From positions 1 to 64,000 of the forward strand of contig CAYVOK010000003.1 of NCBI GenBank assembly GCA_964453335.1: a stretch of DNA of 64,000 bases, read 5' to 3'. Of the stretch, positions 33,567 through 42,027 are shown piece after piece (position 1 is the stretch's first letter; the number at the start of each line of letters is the position of its first letter). Below the pieces are notes generated by a model. It ran no database searches and was not told where the DNA came from. It saw nothing but the letters and a program-made list of their open reading frames with translations. Made by a program: the position numbers and the translations under genes. The DNA is from VGBO01 sp964453335. Its GTDB lineage: Bacteria; Actinomycetota; Acidimicrobiia; Acidimicrobiales; CAIXPF01.

Positions 33567-34325
33567 CTGTCCGCCCTCGGCGGCACCCCGGCCACCGACC
33601 GCCTGCAGTGCCTCGCCGATCGTGCACGCGCCGTCGTAGATCGCCTTGCCGACGATCGCACCCGCGAGGCGACGCCCGGCGACCTCGAGGCCCGCGAGTG
33701 CGACGAGATCGGCGGCGGAACCGACACCGCCCGACGCCACCACGTCGACCGCCGTCGCCGCGAGGAGCTCCCGGTACAGGTCGAGATCGGGACCGGCGAG
33801 CGTGCCGTCGACCGCGATCTGGGTCGCGACGACCGCATCGAGCGTCGCCGGGTCGAAGGATGCGAGGACGTCGAACAGCGACCGGCCGCTCGACCGCTCC
33901 CAGCCGCGCACGGCGACGTCACGCCCGTGCACGTCGAGGCCGAGCGCGACCAACCCGTGGGCCGCGACGAGGGGCACGAGCTCCGGCGACTCGATCGCGG
34001 CGGTACCCACCACCACACGGCGCACACCGGCGTCGAAGAGCGCCTGCGCCGCCTCGACCGAACGCACCCCACCGCCGGTCTGCACCGCGACGCCGTCGGC
34101 GGCGAGCGCCGACGCGATCGCCGCGATCACCGGCCGGTTCGTCGGCTCGCCCGACCGTGCCGCGTCGAGATCGACGACGTGCACCCACGACGCACCCGCC
34201 TCGGCGAACACCCGGGCCTGACGGACCGGATCGTCGCCGTACACCGTCTCACGGTCGTAGTCGCCCTGCGTCAACCGGACGCACCGGCCGCCACGCAGAT
34301 CGATCGCCGGGAACAACGCCGTCAC
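33564..34325 (-). CDS. hisA: Phosphoribosylformimino-AICAR-phosphate isomerase
   Basis: Fourth histidine step (ProFAR isomerase). The 253-residue barrel has LFPAIDLRGGRCVRLTQGDYDRETVYGDDP, VHVVDLDAA, QTGGGVRS and ASGGVGSAADL. In many Actinobacteria this gene is the bifunctional PriA that also replaces TrpF; a separate trpF in this window makes a single role more likely. GTGA overlap with hisH; ends in TAG. Confidence 0.93.
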   Translation of the reverse strand: MTALFPAIDLRGGRCVRLTQGDYDRETVYGDDPVRQARVFAEAGASWVHVVDLDAARSGEPTNRPVIAAIASALAADGVAVQTGGGVRSVEAAQALFDAGVRRVVVGTAAIESPELVPLVAAHGLVALGLDVHGRDVAVRGWERSSGRSLFDVLASFDPATLDAVVATQIAVDGTLAGPDLDLYRELLAATAVDVVASGGVGSAADLVALAGLEVAGRRLAGAIVGKAIYDGACTIGEALQAVGGRGAAEGGQ

Positions 34326-34954
34326 GCCGCACCCGCACAGATGTCGACGAAGGAACGCAGCAGGGCGAGACCGTTCCGGCCCGACTTCTCGGGGTGGAAC
34401 TGGCACGCCCACACCGAACCGCGTTCCACGGCCGCGACCACCGGACCGCCGTAGTCGCAGCGCGCGATCGCATGGGCGTCGTCGTCGGTCGCATAGGAGT
34501 GCACGAAGTAGACCCACGGATCGACCGGCAACGCGGCGGTGAGCCGGGACGGCCGGGTCAGCTCCAGTCGGTTCCACTGCATCTGCGGGCGCTTCACCCC
34601 GTCAGGCAGGCGGCGGACCGTCCCCGGCAGCACGCCGAGCCCGGCCACACCCGGGGACTCCTCCGAACCGTCGTAGAGGAGCTGCAGACCGACGCAGATC
34701 CCGAGGAACGGCCGACCGGAACCCGCCGCCTCGACCGCGAGCGCATCGAGGCCACGGGACCGCAGCTCGTCCATGCACCGACCGAACGCGCCGACACCGG
34801 GGAGCACGACCCCCGCAGCGTCACGCACGAGCCCGGGGTCGTCGGTGAGCCGGGCGTCCGCACCGACACGCTCGAGCGCCTTCTGGGCGGAGCGCAGGTT
34901 CCCGATGCCGTAGTCGAGCACGGCGACGAGCGGCGCCGACCCGTCCTGGTTCAC
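34322..34954 (-). CDS. hisH: Imidazole glycerol phosphate synthase, glutaminase subunit
   Basis: Supplies ammonia to HisF. The 210-residue class I glutaminase has DYGIGNLRSAQKALE, the oxyanion PGVGAFG, nucleophile Cys in FLGICVGLQLLY, VYFVHSYA, and the His-x-Glu pair in CQFHPEKSG. GTG start overlaps the hisB stop as GTGA and its own stop overlaps hisA the same way. Confidence 0.95.
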   Translation of the reverse strand: MNQDGSAPLVAVLDYGIGNLRSAQKALERVGADARLTDDPGLVRDAAGVVLPGVGAFGRCMDELRSRGLDALAVEAAGSGRPFLGICVGLQLLYDGSEESPGVAGLGVLPGTVRRLPDGVKRPQMQWNRLELTRPSRLTAALPVDPWVYFVHSYATDDDAHAIARCDYGGPVVAAVERGSVWACQFHPEKSGRNGLALLRSFVDICAGAA

Positions 34955-35547
34955 GCCAGCACGCCCTTCGTGGACGGCACCCCGCCGCCCTCGACACGCA
35001 CCGCGTCGCGCAACGCACGCGCCACACCCTTGAAGATCGACTCGACGATGTGATGGGTGTTGTGCCCCCGCTCACGGGTGACGTGCAGCGTGATCGCCGC
35101 CGCCGTCGCGAACGCCCGGAAGAACTCCTCGGCGAGCTGCGCGTCGAAGGGCGGCGTGCCCTCGATCACCGGGTGCGCGGGGAACGCAACCTCCCAGTGC
35201 AGGAACGGCCGACCCGACAGGTCGAGGACCACGTCGGCGACCGCCTCGTCGAGCGGGACACGCACCGACGCGAACCGTCGCACCCCGGCGCGGTCACCCC
35301 ACGCCTCGGCGAACGTCGCGCCGAGCAGGATCCCCGTGTCCTCGATCGTGTGATGGGTGTCGACGACGAGATCCCCCGTCGCCCGCACCGTCAGGTCGAA
35401 CGAACCGTGGCGCGCCAACTGGTCGAGCATGTGGTCGAAGAACGGCACGCCCGTCGCCACGTCGGCGACACCCGAACCGTCGAGATCGACACGGACCTCG
35501 ATCGAGGTCTCCTTCGTCGTTCGGGAACGTGCGGCGGATCGGCTCAT
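34951..35547 (-). CDS. hisB: Imidazoleglycerol-phosphate dehydratase
   Basis: Manganese-dependent dehydratase. The 198 residues carry the metal-binding duplicates FFDHMLDQLARHG with DTHHTIEDTG and GHNTHHIVESIFKG. There is no N-terminal histidinol-phosphatase domain, so it is monofunctional; the phosphatase must be elsewhere. Starts 15 bases after the hisC stop. Confidence 0.95.
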   Translation of the reverse strand: MSRSAARSRTTKETSIEVRVDLDGSGVADVATGVPFFDHMLDQLARHGSFDLTVRATGDLVVDTHHTIEDTGILLGATFAEAWGDRAGVRRFASVRVPLDEAVADVVLDLSGRPFLHWEVAFPAHPVIEGTPPFDAQLAEEFFRAFATAAAITLHVTRERGHNTHHIVESIFKGVARALRDAVRVEGGGVPSTKGVLA

Positions 35548-35562
35548 CGGAACCCTCGTCGG

Positions 35563-36648
35563 TCAGGCCGCCGTCGCGGCGCGCAGTGCGGACAGGAACA
35601 GGTCGTTCTCCTCGACGGTACCGACCGTCACGCGGAGACACCCACCGAGGCGGGGCCACGACGCGCAGTTGCGCACGAGGACGCCGGCGTCGAGGAGTCG
35701 ACGCCACACGCCGTCGCCGTCACCGTCGGCAGGTCGGAACAGCACGAAGTTCGCACCCGACGGCCACACCCGGACCCCGATCCCGGTCATCGCCGCGACG
35801 ATCCGGTCGCGCTCCGCGACGATCTGGCCGACCCGGTGCTCCATCGCGTCGGTGTGCCGCAACGCGAGCGTCCCGGCGAGCTGCTTCACGGCGTCGAGGT
35901 GGTACGGCAGCACCACCTTCTCGAGCTCGGCGATCACCCACGCCGGACCGAGCGCGTACCCGAGACGGGCCGCAGCCATCGACCACGTCTTCGAGAAGGT
36001 GCGACTCACCACCATCGGGAGGTCGTCGTGCAGCAACGACGTCGCCGACCACGGCGAGAACTGACCGTACGCCTCGTCGACCACGAGGAGCCGACCGTCA
36101 TGCGCGCACCGCTCGGCGACCGCCCGGACGAGCTCCGGCGGATCGACCAGACCGGTCGGGTTGTTCGGCGAGCACAGGAACACGACGTGCGGGTCGCCCT
36201 CGTCGAGCACCCGCCATACCTCGTCGGCGCCGAGCACGAAATCGGCGTCACGCTCGCCCTCGACGACCGTGGCACCCGTGAGCCGGGTGATGTGCCCGTG
36301 CAACGCGTACGTCGGCTCGAACGTGGCGACCCGACGCCCGTGCCCCGCGTACGCGAGCAGGATCGTCTGCAGCACCTCGTTCGACCCGTTCGCTGCGAAG
36401 ACCTGCGCGACCGGCACGTCGTGCAATGCGGCGATCCCCGTGCGCAACGCCGTCGCCGCACGATCCGGGTAGCGGTGCCACTCGACCCCGGCGATCGCCG
36501 CGGCGAGATCGGTTGCGAACCCCGGCGGCGGCGGGAACGGCGACTCGTTCGTGTTCAACCGCACCGGCACCGACACCTGGGGCGAGTGGTAGCCCTCCAT
36601 CGCCACGAGGTCGCCCCGCACCGACGGGCGCCGCGACCCCACCGTCAC
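35563..36648 (-). CDS. hisC: Histidinol-phosphate aminotransferase
   Basis: PLP transaminase of fold type I. The 361 residues show LNTNESPFPPPPGF, ANGSNEVLQ, SPNNPTG, the DEAYGQF acid strand and the PLP lysine in SRTFSKTWSMAAARLGY, with VRNCASWPRLGGCLRVTVG at the end. The GTG at 36648 overlaps the hisD stop as GTGA. Position between hisD and hisB confirms the assignment over other aminotransferases. Confidence 0.94.
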   Translation of the reverse strand: MTVGSRRPSVRGDLVAMEGYHSPQVSVPVRLNTNESPFPPPPGFATDLAAAIAGVEWHRYPDRAATALRTGIAALHDVPVAQVFAANGSNEVLQTILLAYAGHGRRVATFEPTYALHGHITRLTGATVVEGERDADFVLGADEVWRVLDEGDPHVVFLCSPNNPTGLVDPPELVRAVAERCAHDGRLLVVDEAYGQFSPWSATSLLHDDLPMVVSRTFSKTWSMAAARLGYALGPAWVIAELEKVVLPYHLDAVKQLAGTLALRHTDAMEHRVGQIVAERDRIVAAMTGIGVRVWPSGANFVLFRPADGDGDGVWRRLLDAGVLVRNCASWPRLGGCLRVTVGTVEENDLFLSALRAATAA

Positions 36649-37940
36649 CTGGGTTCCGTCCGCATCTCGACCGACCGGGCATGCGCGTCGAACCCCTCGG
36701 CGCGGGCGAGCGCCGCGACGTGGGGCGCCACCCGGGCGAGCCCGTCGTCGGACACCTCGACGACGTGCATGTGCTTGCTGAAGTCGTCGATCGTCAACGC
36801 TGAGGCGAACCGCGCGGTGCCCGACGTCGGCAACGTGTGGTTCGGACCGGCGAGATAGTCCCCGATCGACGCGGCACCGTTCGGGCCGAGGAAGACCGCA
36901 CCTGCGTTGCGCACCCGACCCACCTGCGCCACCGCTGCGTCGCAGAGCAGCTCGAGGTGCTCGGGTGCGAGCACGTTCGCGACCTCGATCGCCTGCGCCG
37001 CGTCGTCGCAGACGACCGCGAACCCGTTGTGGTCGAGGGTGGCGAGGATCTCGGCCTTGCGCGGCGCCTCCTCGACGAGACGTCGCATCGACGCCTCCAC
37101 CGCATCGGCCACCTCGGACGACCAGCACAACAACCAGGCCAACCCGTCCGGGCCGTGCTCGGACTGCACGATCAGATCGATCGCTGCGAAATCGGCGGGC
37201 ACCGTCTCGTCCGCCACGACGACGACCTCGGACGGACCGGCGAACGCCGACGGGACACCCACGAGCCCACGGCCCGCGACCTCACGCTTGGCGACCGCGA
37301 CGTAGACGTTGCCCGGACCGACGATCACATCGACGGCGCGCACCGTCTCGGTGCCGAACGCCATCGCACCGATCGCCTGCGCGCCACCGATGGCGTACAC
37401 CTCGTCGACCTCCGCGACCGCCGCCGCGGCGAGCGTCACCGTCGGCACACGGCCCGACGCATCGGGCGGCACGCACAGGACGACCTCGGGGACACCGGCG
37501 ACCTTCGCGGGGATCGCCGTCATCAGCACCGTCGAGGGGTACCGGGCCCGACCACCGGGCACGTAGCACCCGGCCCGAGCGACCGGTTCCGACCACGCCC
37601 GCACCCGCACCCCACCACGCTCGTGCACGTGCTCCGGCCGACGTTGCGTCTCGTGGTACGCCCGGATCGACGCAGCCGCCTCGACGAGCGCAGCCCGGAC
37701 GTCGTCGCCGACCTCGGCCAGCGCGGCGTCGAGGTCGGCCCGGGGCACACGGAACGACGTCGCACGCACCCCGTCGAACCGCTCGGTGTACTCGCGGACC
37801 GCCGCATCACCCCGCTCCTCGACATCGGCGAGGATCGCCCGCACCGCCGCGACGGGACCCTCGCCCACGGCCCCCGCCTGCGGCAGGAGCGGACGGAGTT
37901 CGGCGACGGGGACGCCACGGACGTCGAGACGCTGCAACAT
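36645..37940 (-). CDS. hisD: Histidinol dehydrogenase
   Basis: Zinc and NAD enzyme that oxidises histidinol to histidine in two steps. The 431 residues include AGCYVPGGRARYPSTVLM, GGAQAIGAMAFGTE, VGPGNVYVAVAKR, QSEHGPDG, NHTLPTSGTARF and the catalytic EHLELLCD region. First gene of the his run. A TAGCCT hexamer lies nine bases upstream of the ATG. Confidence 0.96.
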   Translation of the reverse strand: MLQRLDVRGVPVAELRPLLPQAGAVGEGPVAAVRAILADVEERGDAAVREYTERFDGVRATSFRVPRADLDAALAEVGDDVRAALVEAAASIRAYHETQRRPEHVHERGGVRVRAWSEPVARAGCYVPGGRARYPSTVLMTAIPAKVAGVPEVVLCVPPDASGRVPTVTLAAAAVAEVDEVYAIGGAQAIGAMAFGTETVRAVDVIVGPGNVYVAVAKREVAGRGLVGVPSAFAGPSEVVVVADETVPADFAAIDLIVQSEHGPDGLAWLLCWSSEVADAVEASMRRLVEEAPRKAEILATLDHNGFAVVCDDAAQAIEVANVLAPEHLELLCDAAVAQVGRVRNAGAVFLGPNGAASIGDYLAGPNHTLPTSGTARFASALTIDDFSKHMHVVEVSDDGLARVAPHVAALARAEGFDAHARSVEMRTEPR

Positions 37941-37949
37941 GACCCCGCA

Positions 37950-37955
37950 AGGCTA
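37950..37955 (-). promoter_or_regulatory. Putative -10 box for hisD
   Basis: TAGCCT on the minus strand, nine bases before the hisD ATG, in the short divergent spacer shared with the small plus-strand gene at 38005. No feedback element or leader peptide is visible. Confidence 0.35.
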
Positions 37956-37991
37956 TTGCCTCGGGCCCGGCACCGTGCCATCCCGGACCCC

Positions 37992-37997
37992 TAGGGT
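37992..37997 (+). promoter_or_regulatory. Putative -10 box for the 64-residue protein
   Basis: TAGGGT ends seven bases before the GTG at 38005, with no Shine-Dalgarno between. Confidence 0.4.
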
Positions 37998-38004
37998 GCC
38001 CGAC

Positions 38005-38199
38005 GTGCCCCGCCCGTCCGCCGAACTCGGATCGATCGCCACCACCCTCGACGAGCTCGCCCGTCGCATGCGGTCGCTCGCGGACGAGCACCACGCCCGC
38101 AAGGACGAGGAGACCGCCGTCGAACTCGACGAGATCGAACGGTCGCTCGCGAGCGGTCTGCGCCGCCTCGAGCGGCTCGTCCGCACCCTCGGCGGCTAG
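38005..38199 (+). CDS. Small charged helical protein of unknown function
   Basis: A 64-residue protein with no recognised family. It is almost entirely helix-forming, with alternating Leu/Ile and charged residues (TTLDELARRMRSLADEHHARKDEE; IERSLASGLRRLERLVRTL) that suggest a coiled coil or amphipathic pair. It has its own leaderless-type promoter, diverges from hisD, and its TAG stop overlaps the nth stop on the other strand. Codon composition matches neighbours. Coding status rests on the promoter spacing, the regular amphipathy and the fit between genes. Confidence 0.6.
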   Translation: MPRPSAELGSIATTLDELARRMRSLADEHHARKDEETAVELDEIERSLASGLRRLERLVRTLGG

Positions 38200-38837
38200 A
38201 CGGACGCCGACGGGCAGAGATCGGCCATCGGACACTCCCCGCAGCGGGGGCGGCGCGCCGCGCACACCCGACGGCCGTGGAGGATCAACCGCAGGCTGAA
38301 CGCACCCAGGTCGGCCGGCCGGATCATCCCGGCGACCTCACGCTCGATGCGCACCGGGTCGGACTCGGTGGTGATGCCGAGCCGGGCGGTGAGGCGCGTC
38401 ACATGGGTGTCGACGGGGAAGCCCGGCAGGTCGAGAGCCACACTGCGGACCACGTTCGCCGTCTTCCGACCCACACCGGCGAGTGCCGTCAGATCCTCCA
38501 TCGACCCGGGCACCTCCCCGCCGTGGACCTCGACGAGACGCGCCGCCATCGCCAGCAGGTTGCGCGCTTTCGACCGGAAGAACCCGGTGGCGTGCACGAG
38601 CGTCTCGAGCTCCGTCGGATCGGCCGTAGCGAGGTCCTCCGCGGTCGGATACCGGGCGAAGAGCGCAGGGGTCACCCGGTTCACGTTCGCGTCCGTCGAC
38701 TGCGCCGACAGGATCGTCGCGACCAGCAACTCGAACGCGTTGCGGTGGTCGAGCTCGCAGACCGCCTCCGGATAGACCTCCTCAAGACGACGGGCGACCG
38801 CCCGAGCCCGACCCGCCGGTGTCCGAGGACGTCCCAT
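38196..38837 (-). CDS. nth: Endonuclease III
   Basis: Bifunctional glycosylase/AP lyase for oxidised pyrimidines. The 213 residues show the HhH motif LAGVGRKTANVV with catalytic Lys125, Asp143 in FPVDTHVTRL, and a 4Fe-4S cluster of Cys192, Cys199, Cys202 and Cys208 (C-x6-C-x2-C-x5-C). A TACGGT box ends six bases before the ATG, so it is probably leaderless and divergent from mshD. Confidence 0.95.
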   Translation of the reverse strand: MGRPRTPAGRARAVARRLEEVYPEAVCELDHRNAFELLVATILSAQSTDANVNRVTPALFARYPTAEDLATADPTELETLVHATGFFRSKARNLLAMAARLVEVHGGEVPGSMEDLTALAGVGRKTANVVRSVALDLPGFPVDTHVTRLTARLGITTESDPVRIEREVAGMIRPADLGAFSLRLILHGRRVCAARRPRCGECPMADLCPSASV

Positions 38838-38843
38838 GCGCGC

Positions 38844-38849
38844 ACCGTA
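38844..38849 (-). promoter_or_regulatory. Putative -10 box for nth
   Basis: TACGGT on the minus strand, six bases before the nth ATG; back to back with the mshD box. Confidence 0.45.
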
Positions 38850-38867
38850 GCGTCCGCCGGGCCGACG

Positions 38868-38873
38868 TAGATT
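38868..38873 (+). promoter_or_regulatory. Putative -10 box for mshD
   Basis: TAGATT, six bases before the mshD GTG at 38880, without a Shine-Dalgarno. Confidence 0.5.
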
Positions 38874-38879
38874 CCCCGG

Positions 38880-39791
38880 GTGCCACTCCACGGTCCCGTC
38901 GGCGAACTCGGGCGTCCGACCCTCGACGCCGTCGCCGCGCTCGGCGACACGGTGGCCGACCCGACCGCCCACCTGCACGTCGGCGACGACGCCTGGCGCG
39001 CACGGGCGACTGCGGGCGACGGGCGCTTCGCCGCCGCCTGGGCGACCGACGGCGACACACTCGTCGCCTACGCCGAACGCAACCGCGACGACGTCGCCGG
39101 CCACCACCGGCTCGCCCTCCTCGCCGCGCCCGACGCCGGGGCGCGCCTCGTCGACCTCGGTGCGCCGCTGCTGAACCGCCTGCTCACCGGTCACGAGGAC
39201 GAGGTGCGCTGGTGGATCAGCGACGCCGACGCCCGCCACGAGGAGATCGCCGCCCGCACCGGCCTCCGCCTCTTCCGGCGCCTCCACCAGATGCGCGTGA
39301 CCCTCCCGCTGCCCGCCGACGTCGTCGCCGCCGAACCGGCGTGCACCGTCCGCCCCTTCCGCCCCGGCGTCGACGAGGACGCCCTCCTCGCCGTGAACCG
39401 CCGGGCGTTCGCCCGCCACCCCGAACAGGGGCGCATGACCCGGGAACAGCTCGACGCCCGCCTCGCCGAACCGTGGTTCGACCCGGCCGGCTGCCTGCTC
39501 CACGACGACGAGGACGGCAACCTCATCGGGTTCTGCTGGACGAAGACCTTCGCCGACGCCGACCCCCCGCTCGGCGAGATCCACGTCATCTGCGTCGACC
39601 CGGCCGCGGCCGGACGCCGCCTCGGCGGTGCGCTCACCGTCGCCGGCCTCGACCACCTCGCCCGGACCGGCCTGCGCGACGGCGTGCTCTTCGTCGAAGC
39701 CGACAACGACCGGGCGATCCGCCTGTACGAACGGCTCGGGTTCCGCATCGTGCGCACCGACACCGCCTACCGGGGACGCGGCCGTGGCTGA
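38880..39791 (+). CDS. mshD: Mycothiol synthase (tandem GNAT acetyltransferase)
   Basis: Acetylates Cys-GlcN-Ins to mycothiol, the low-molecular-weight thiol of Actinobacteria. The 303 residues hold two GNAT domains; the second has the MshD-specific string NRRAFARHPEQGRMT, then EPWFDPAGCLLHD, GFCWTK, and the acetyl-CoA loop VDPAAAGRRLGGALT followed by VEADNDRAIRLYERLGF. The first domain is degenerate, as in the family. It overlaps rlmN by 8 bases. Presence implies that the organism makes mycothiol, although mshA, B and C are not in the window. Confidence 0.88.
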   Translation: MPLHGPVGELGRPTLDAVAALGDTVADPTAHLHVGDDAWRARATAGDGRFAAAWATDGDTLVAYAERNRDDVAGHHRLALLAAPDAGARLVDLGAPLLNRLLTGHEDEVRWWISDADARHEEIAARTGLRLFRRLHQMRVTLPLPADVVAAEPACTVRPFRPGVDEDALLAVNRRAFARHPEQGRMTREQLDARLAEPWFDPAGCLLHDDEDGNLIGFCWTKTFADADPPLGEIHVICVDPAAAGRRLGGALTVAGLDHLARTGLRDGVLFVEADNDRAIRLYERLGFRIVRTDTAYRGRGRG

Positions 39792-40875
39792 AACCGACGA
39801 CACACGAGCTGCACCATCGCTGTACGACCTCGACCGCGACGCGCTCGCCACCATGCTCGAGGGCGAACCGGCGTACCGGGTCGACCAACTCTGGACCGGC
39901 CTCTACGCGCAGGGGCGCACCCTCGACGAGCTCAGCACGCTCCCGAAGACGCTGCGGGCCCGACTCGCACCCCTCGCCGAAGGTCGACTGGCCGTCGCCG
40001 CGACCTCGGCGAGCGAGGACCGCTCGACCGTCAAGACGCTGTGGCGCCTCACCGACGGTGCGCTCGTCGAGAGCGTCCTCATGCACTACCGCGACCGCAC
40101 CACCGTCTGCGTGAGCACCCAGGCCGGGTGCGCGATGGCGTGCGGGTTCTGCGCCACCGGGCAGGCCGGGTTCACCCGCCACCTCGGCGTGGGTGAGATC
40201 GTCGAACAGGTGCTCCACGCCCGTCGCGACGCCGCCGCGGGAGGGCGTCGCCTCTCCAACGTCGTGTTCATGGGCATGGGCGAACCGCTCGCGAACTACG
40301 ACCGCACCTGGGGTGCGATCCGCCGCCTCCACGGCGCGGTCGGCATCTCCGCCCGCCACCTCACCGTGTCGACCGTCGGCATCCTGCCCGGCATCCGCCG
40401 CATGACCACCGAACCGGAACCGGTGAACCTCGCCGTGTCGCTGCACGCGGCGAACGACGAACTGCGCGACGAACTCGTCCCGATCAACCGGCGCTACCCG
40501 CTCGACGACCTCGTCGACACGTGCCGGGCGTACCTGCGGGCGAAGGGTCGACGCCTGTCCTTCGAATGGGCGCTCATCGACGGGGTGAACGACCGGGTGG
40601 GCGACGCCCGCGAACTCGCCACGATCGCCCGGGGTCTCGGCGCCCACGTCAACCTCATCCCGCTCAACCCGACACCCGGCTACCCGACCCGCGGCACCCC
40701 ACCCGCCGGGGTCGCGGCGTTCGCGGAACGGCTGCGGTCCCTCGGCGTGAACGCGACGGTCCGCCGCAACCGGGGGACGGACATCGACGCGGCGTGCGGG
40801 CAGCTCGCCGCAGGCGCCCCGCCGCGACCCCAGACGGTCGCCGCCCCGACCCGGCGGCGCCCGACACCCGCTTGA
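39784..40875 (+). CDS. rlmN: 23S rRNA / tRNA adenine-C2 methyltransferase
   Basis: Radical-SAM enzyme that methylates A2503 of 23S rRNA and A37 of some tRNAs. The 363 residues have the cluster motif CAMACGFC (Cys116, Cys120, Cys123), GEIVEQVLHAR, NVVFMGMGEPLANYD, and the methyl-carrying Cys338 near the C terminus (NRGTDIDAACGQ). The GTG start is coupled to mshD by an 8-base overlap. The last 25 residues are a Pro/Arg-rich tail. Confidence 0.94.
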   Translation: MAETDDTRAAPSLYDLDRDALATMLEGEPAYRVDQLWTGLYAQGRTLDELSTLPKTLRARLAPLAEGRLAVAATSASEDRSTVKTLWRLTDGALVESVLMHYRDRTTVCVSTQAGCAMACGFCATGQAGFTRHLGVGEIVEQVLHARRDAAAGGRRLSNVVFMGMGEPLANYDRTWGAIRRLHGAVGISARHLTVSTVGILPGIRRMTTEPEPVNLAVSLHAANDELRDELVPINRRYPLDDLVDTCRAYLRAKGRRLSFEWALIDGVNDRVGDARELATIARGLGAHVNLIPLNPTPGYPTRGTPPAGVAAFAERLRSLGVNATVRRNRGTDIDAACGQLAAGAPPRPQTVAAPTRRRPTPA

Positions 40876-40902
40876 GGTGTCGAACCCACCACACTGATCA
40901 CC

Positions 40903-41250
40903 GTGGAAACCCCCCGCTGGACGAACCCGTCACTCCCCCAGACGCTGCAGATCGCCGTCTGGCTCTTCTACATCGACGCGGTGTTCGACCTGCTCCTCGG
41001 CGGCGGGAACCCGCTCGGCGTCGTCCTCGGGCTGGCCTCGATCGGCGCAGGTCTCGGGATCGCGAGCGAACGGAAGTGGGGCTACACGCTCGGCCTCGCG
41101 GTGGCCGGGCTGCGGGTGCTCCCGCTCGCACTCCTGCTCCCGTCGAACCCGTTCGCCCTGCTGTCGCTCGGCACGCTGTTCGCCATCGCCCGGTTCGCGC
41201 TGCTGCTCCACCCGCAGAGCAGGCAGTACCGCAAGATCTACTTCCGCTGA
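40903..41250 (+). CDS. Small integral membrane protein of unknown function
   Basis: A 115-residue protein with three to four hydrophobic segments (LQIAVWLFYIDAVFDLLLGG; GVVLGLASIGAGLGIA; LGLAVAGLRVLPLALLL; ALLSLGTLFAIARFALLL) and a basic C terminus (HPQSRQYRKIYFR). The polar ASERKWGYTL loop lies between segments two and three. It follows rlmN by 27 bases and may be co-transcribed. I do not recognise a family. Confidence 0.75.
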   Translation: METPRWTNPSLPQTLQIAVWLFYIDAVFDLLLGGGNPLGVVLGLASIGAGLGIASERKWGYTLGLAVAGLRVLPLALLLPSNPFALLSLGTLFAIARFALLLHPQSRQYRKIYFR

Positions 41251-41287
41251 CCGGACCGGCGCCGACCCCGCAGGGGCCGGGCCACGG

Positions 41288-41953
41288 TCACTTGTCGAAC
41301 GGCTTGGGAAGTGCGGTGGTCGGCGGGACCTTGTCGGCGCTCGGCGGCACGATCACGCTGTCGATCACCTGGATGTAGCCGTTCGGCGCCTCGATCTGCC
41401 CGAGCAGCTTCGCCGCGGTCCCCGTCGAACCGGTGCGCGTCACCGTGCGGCTGCTCGCGTCGACGGTCAGCGAGGTCGCTGCAGCGTCGGCGAGCAGCGA
41501 GTCGACCTTCGTCGAACCGAGCACGAGCACGAACCCGCGAGGTGCCTTCGCCGGGTCGAAACCAGCCGGCGCGGTGAGCGCGACATCGGCACCGACGACG
41601 TGCTGCAGCAACGTGCGGGTGAGCAGTTCCTTCTTCGCGTCCGAGGCCTTCTCGTCGGCCTCGCAGGTCACGCCCGCCTTCTTGAACGCGTCGTTCGTCG
41701 GTGCGAACACCGTCAGCGGCCCGGTGCCCTCGAGTGCGGACACGAGACCGGCGATCTGGGCGCAGGCCAGCAGGGTCGTGAACCGACCCGACGTGTCCGC
41801 GGCGAGGACCGCCGGGATCCGGGCAGGCGTGGCCCCGCCCGACGGCTCACCGGTGGCGGCGACCACCGTGGCGGCGTCACCGCCGCACGCGGCGAGCACG
41901 CTCGAACCGGCGAGGGCGAGCGCGGCGAAACGGATCGGCAGAGAGCGGCGCAT
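41288..41953 (-). CDS. Secreted fasciclin (FAS1) domain lipoprotein
   Basis: A 221-residue lipoprotein with an n-region MRRSLPIRF, a hydrophobic core and lipobox SVLAAC (Cys23), then a short Gly/Ala/Pro linker and one FAS1 domain (GTGPLTVFAPTNDAFKKAG; LLTRTLLQHVVGADVAL; NGYIQVIDSVIVPP). FAS1 domains mediate adhesion or ligand binding at the cell surface. Two Cys within the domain (LACAQIA and VTCEAD) could form a disulfide. The ATG at 41953 lies eight bases after a TAGAAC hexamer; an upstream ATG would destroy that spacing. Confidence 0.88.
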   Translation of the reverse strand: MRRSLPIRFAALALAGSSVLAACGGDAATVVAATGEPSGGATPARIPAVLAADTSGRFTTLLACAQIAGLVSALEGTGPLTVFAPTNDAFKKAGVTCEADEKASDAKKELLTRTLLQHVVGADVALTAPAGFDPAKAPRGFVLVLGSTKVDSLLADAAATSLTVDASSRTVTRTGSTGTAAKLLGQIEAPNGYIQVIDSVIVPPSADKVPPTTALPKPFDK

Positions 41954-41961
41954 GACCCGCT

Positions 41962-41967
41962 GTTCTA
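41962..41967 (-). promoter_or_regulatory. Possible -10 box for the fasciclin lipoprotein
   Basis: TAGAAC on the minus strand, eight bases before the ATG at 41953; the last base departs from TANNNT. Confidence 0.35.
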
Positions 41968-42027
41968 CCATCGCCGGACCCTCCGGTCGGAACTCTCCCC
42001 CGCGCACCGTCCCGCCGACGCGGGCCG

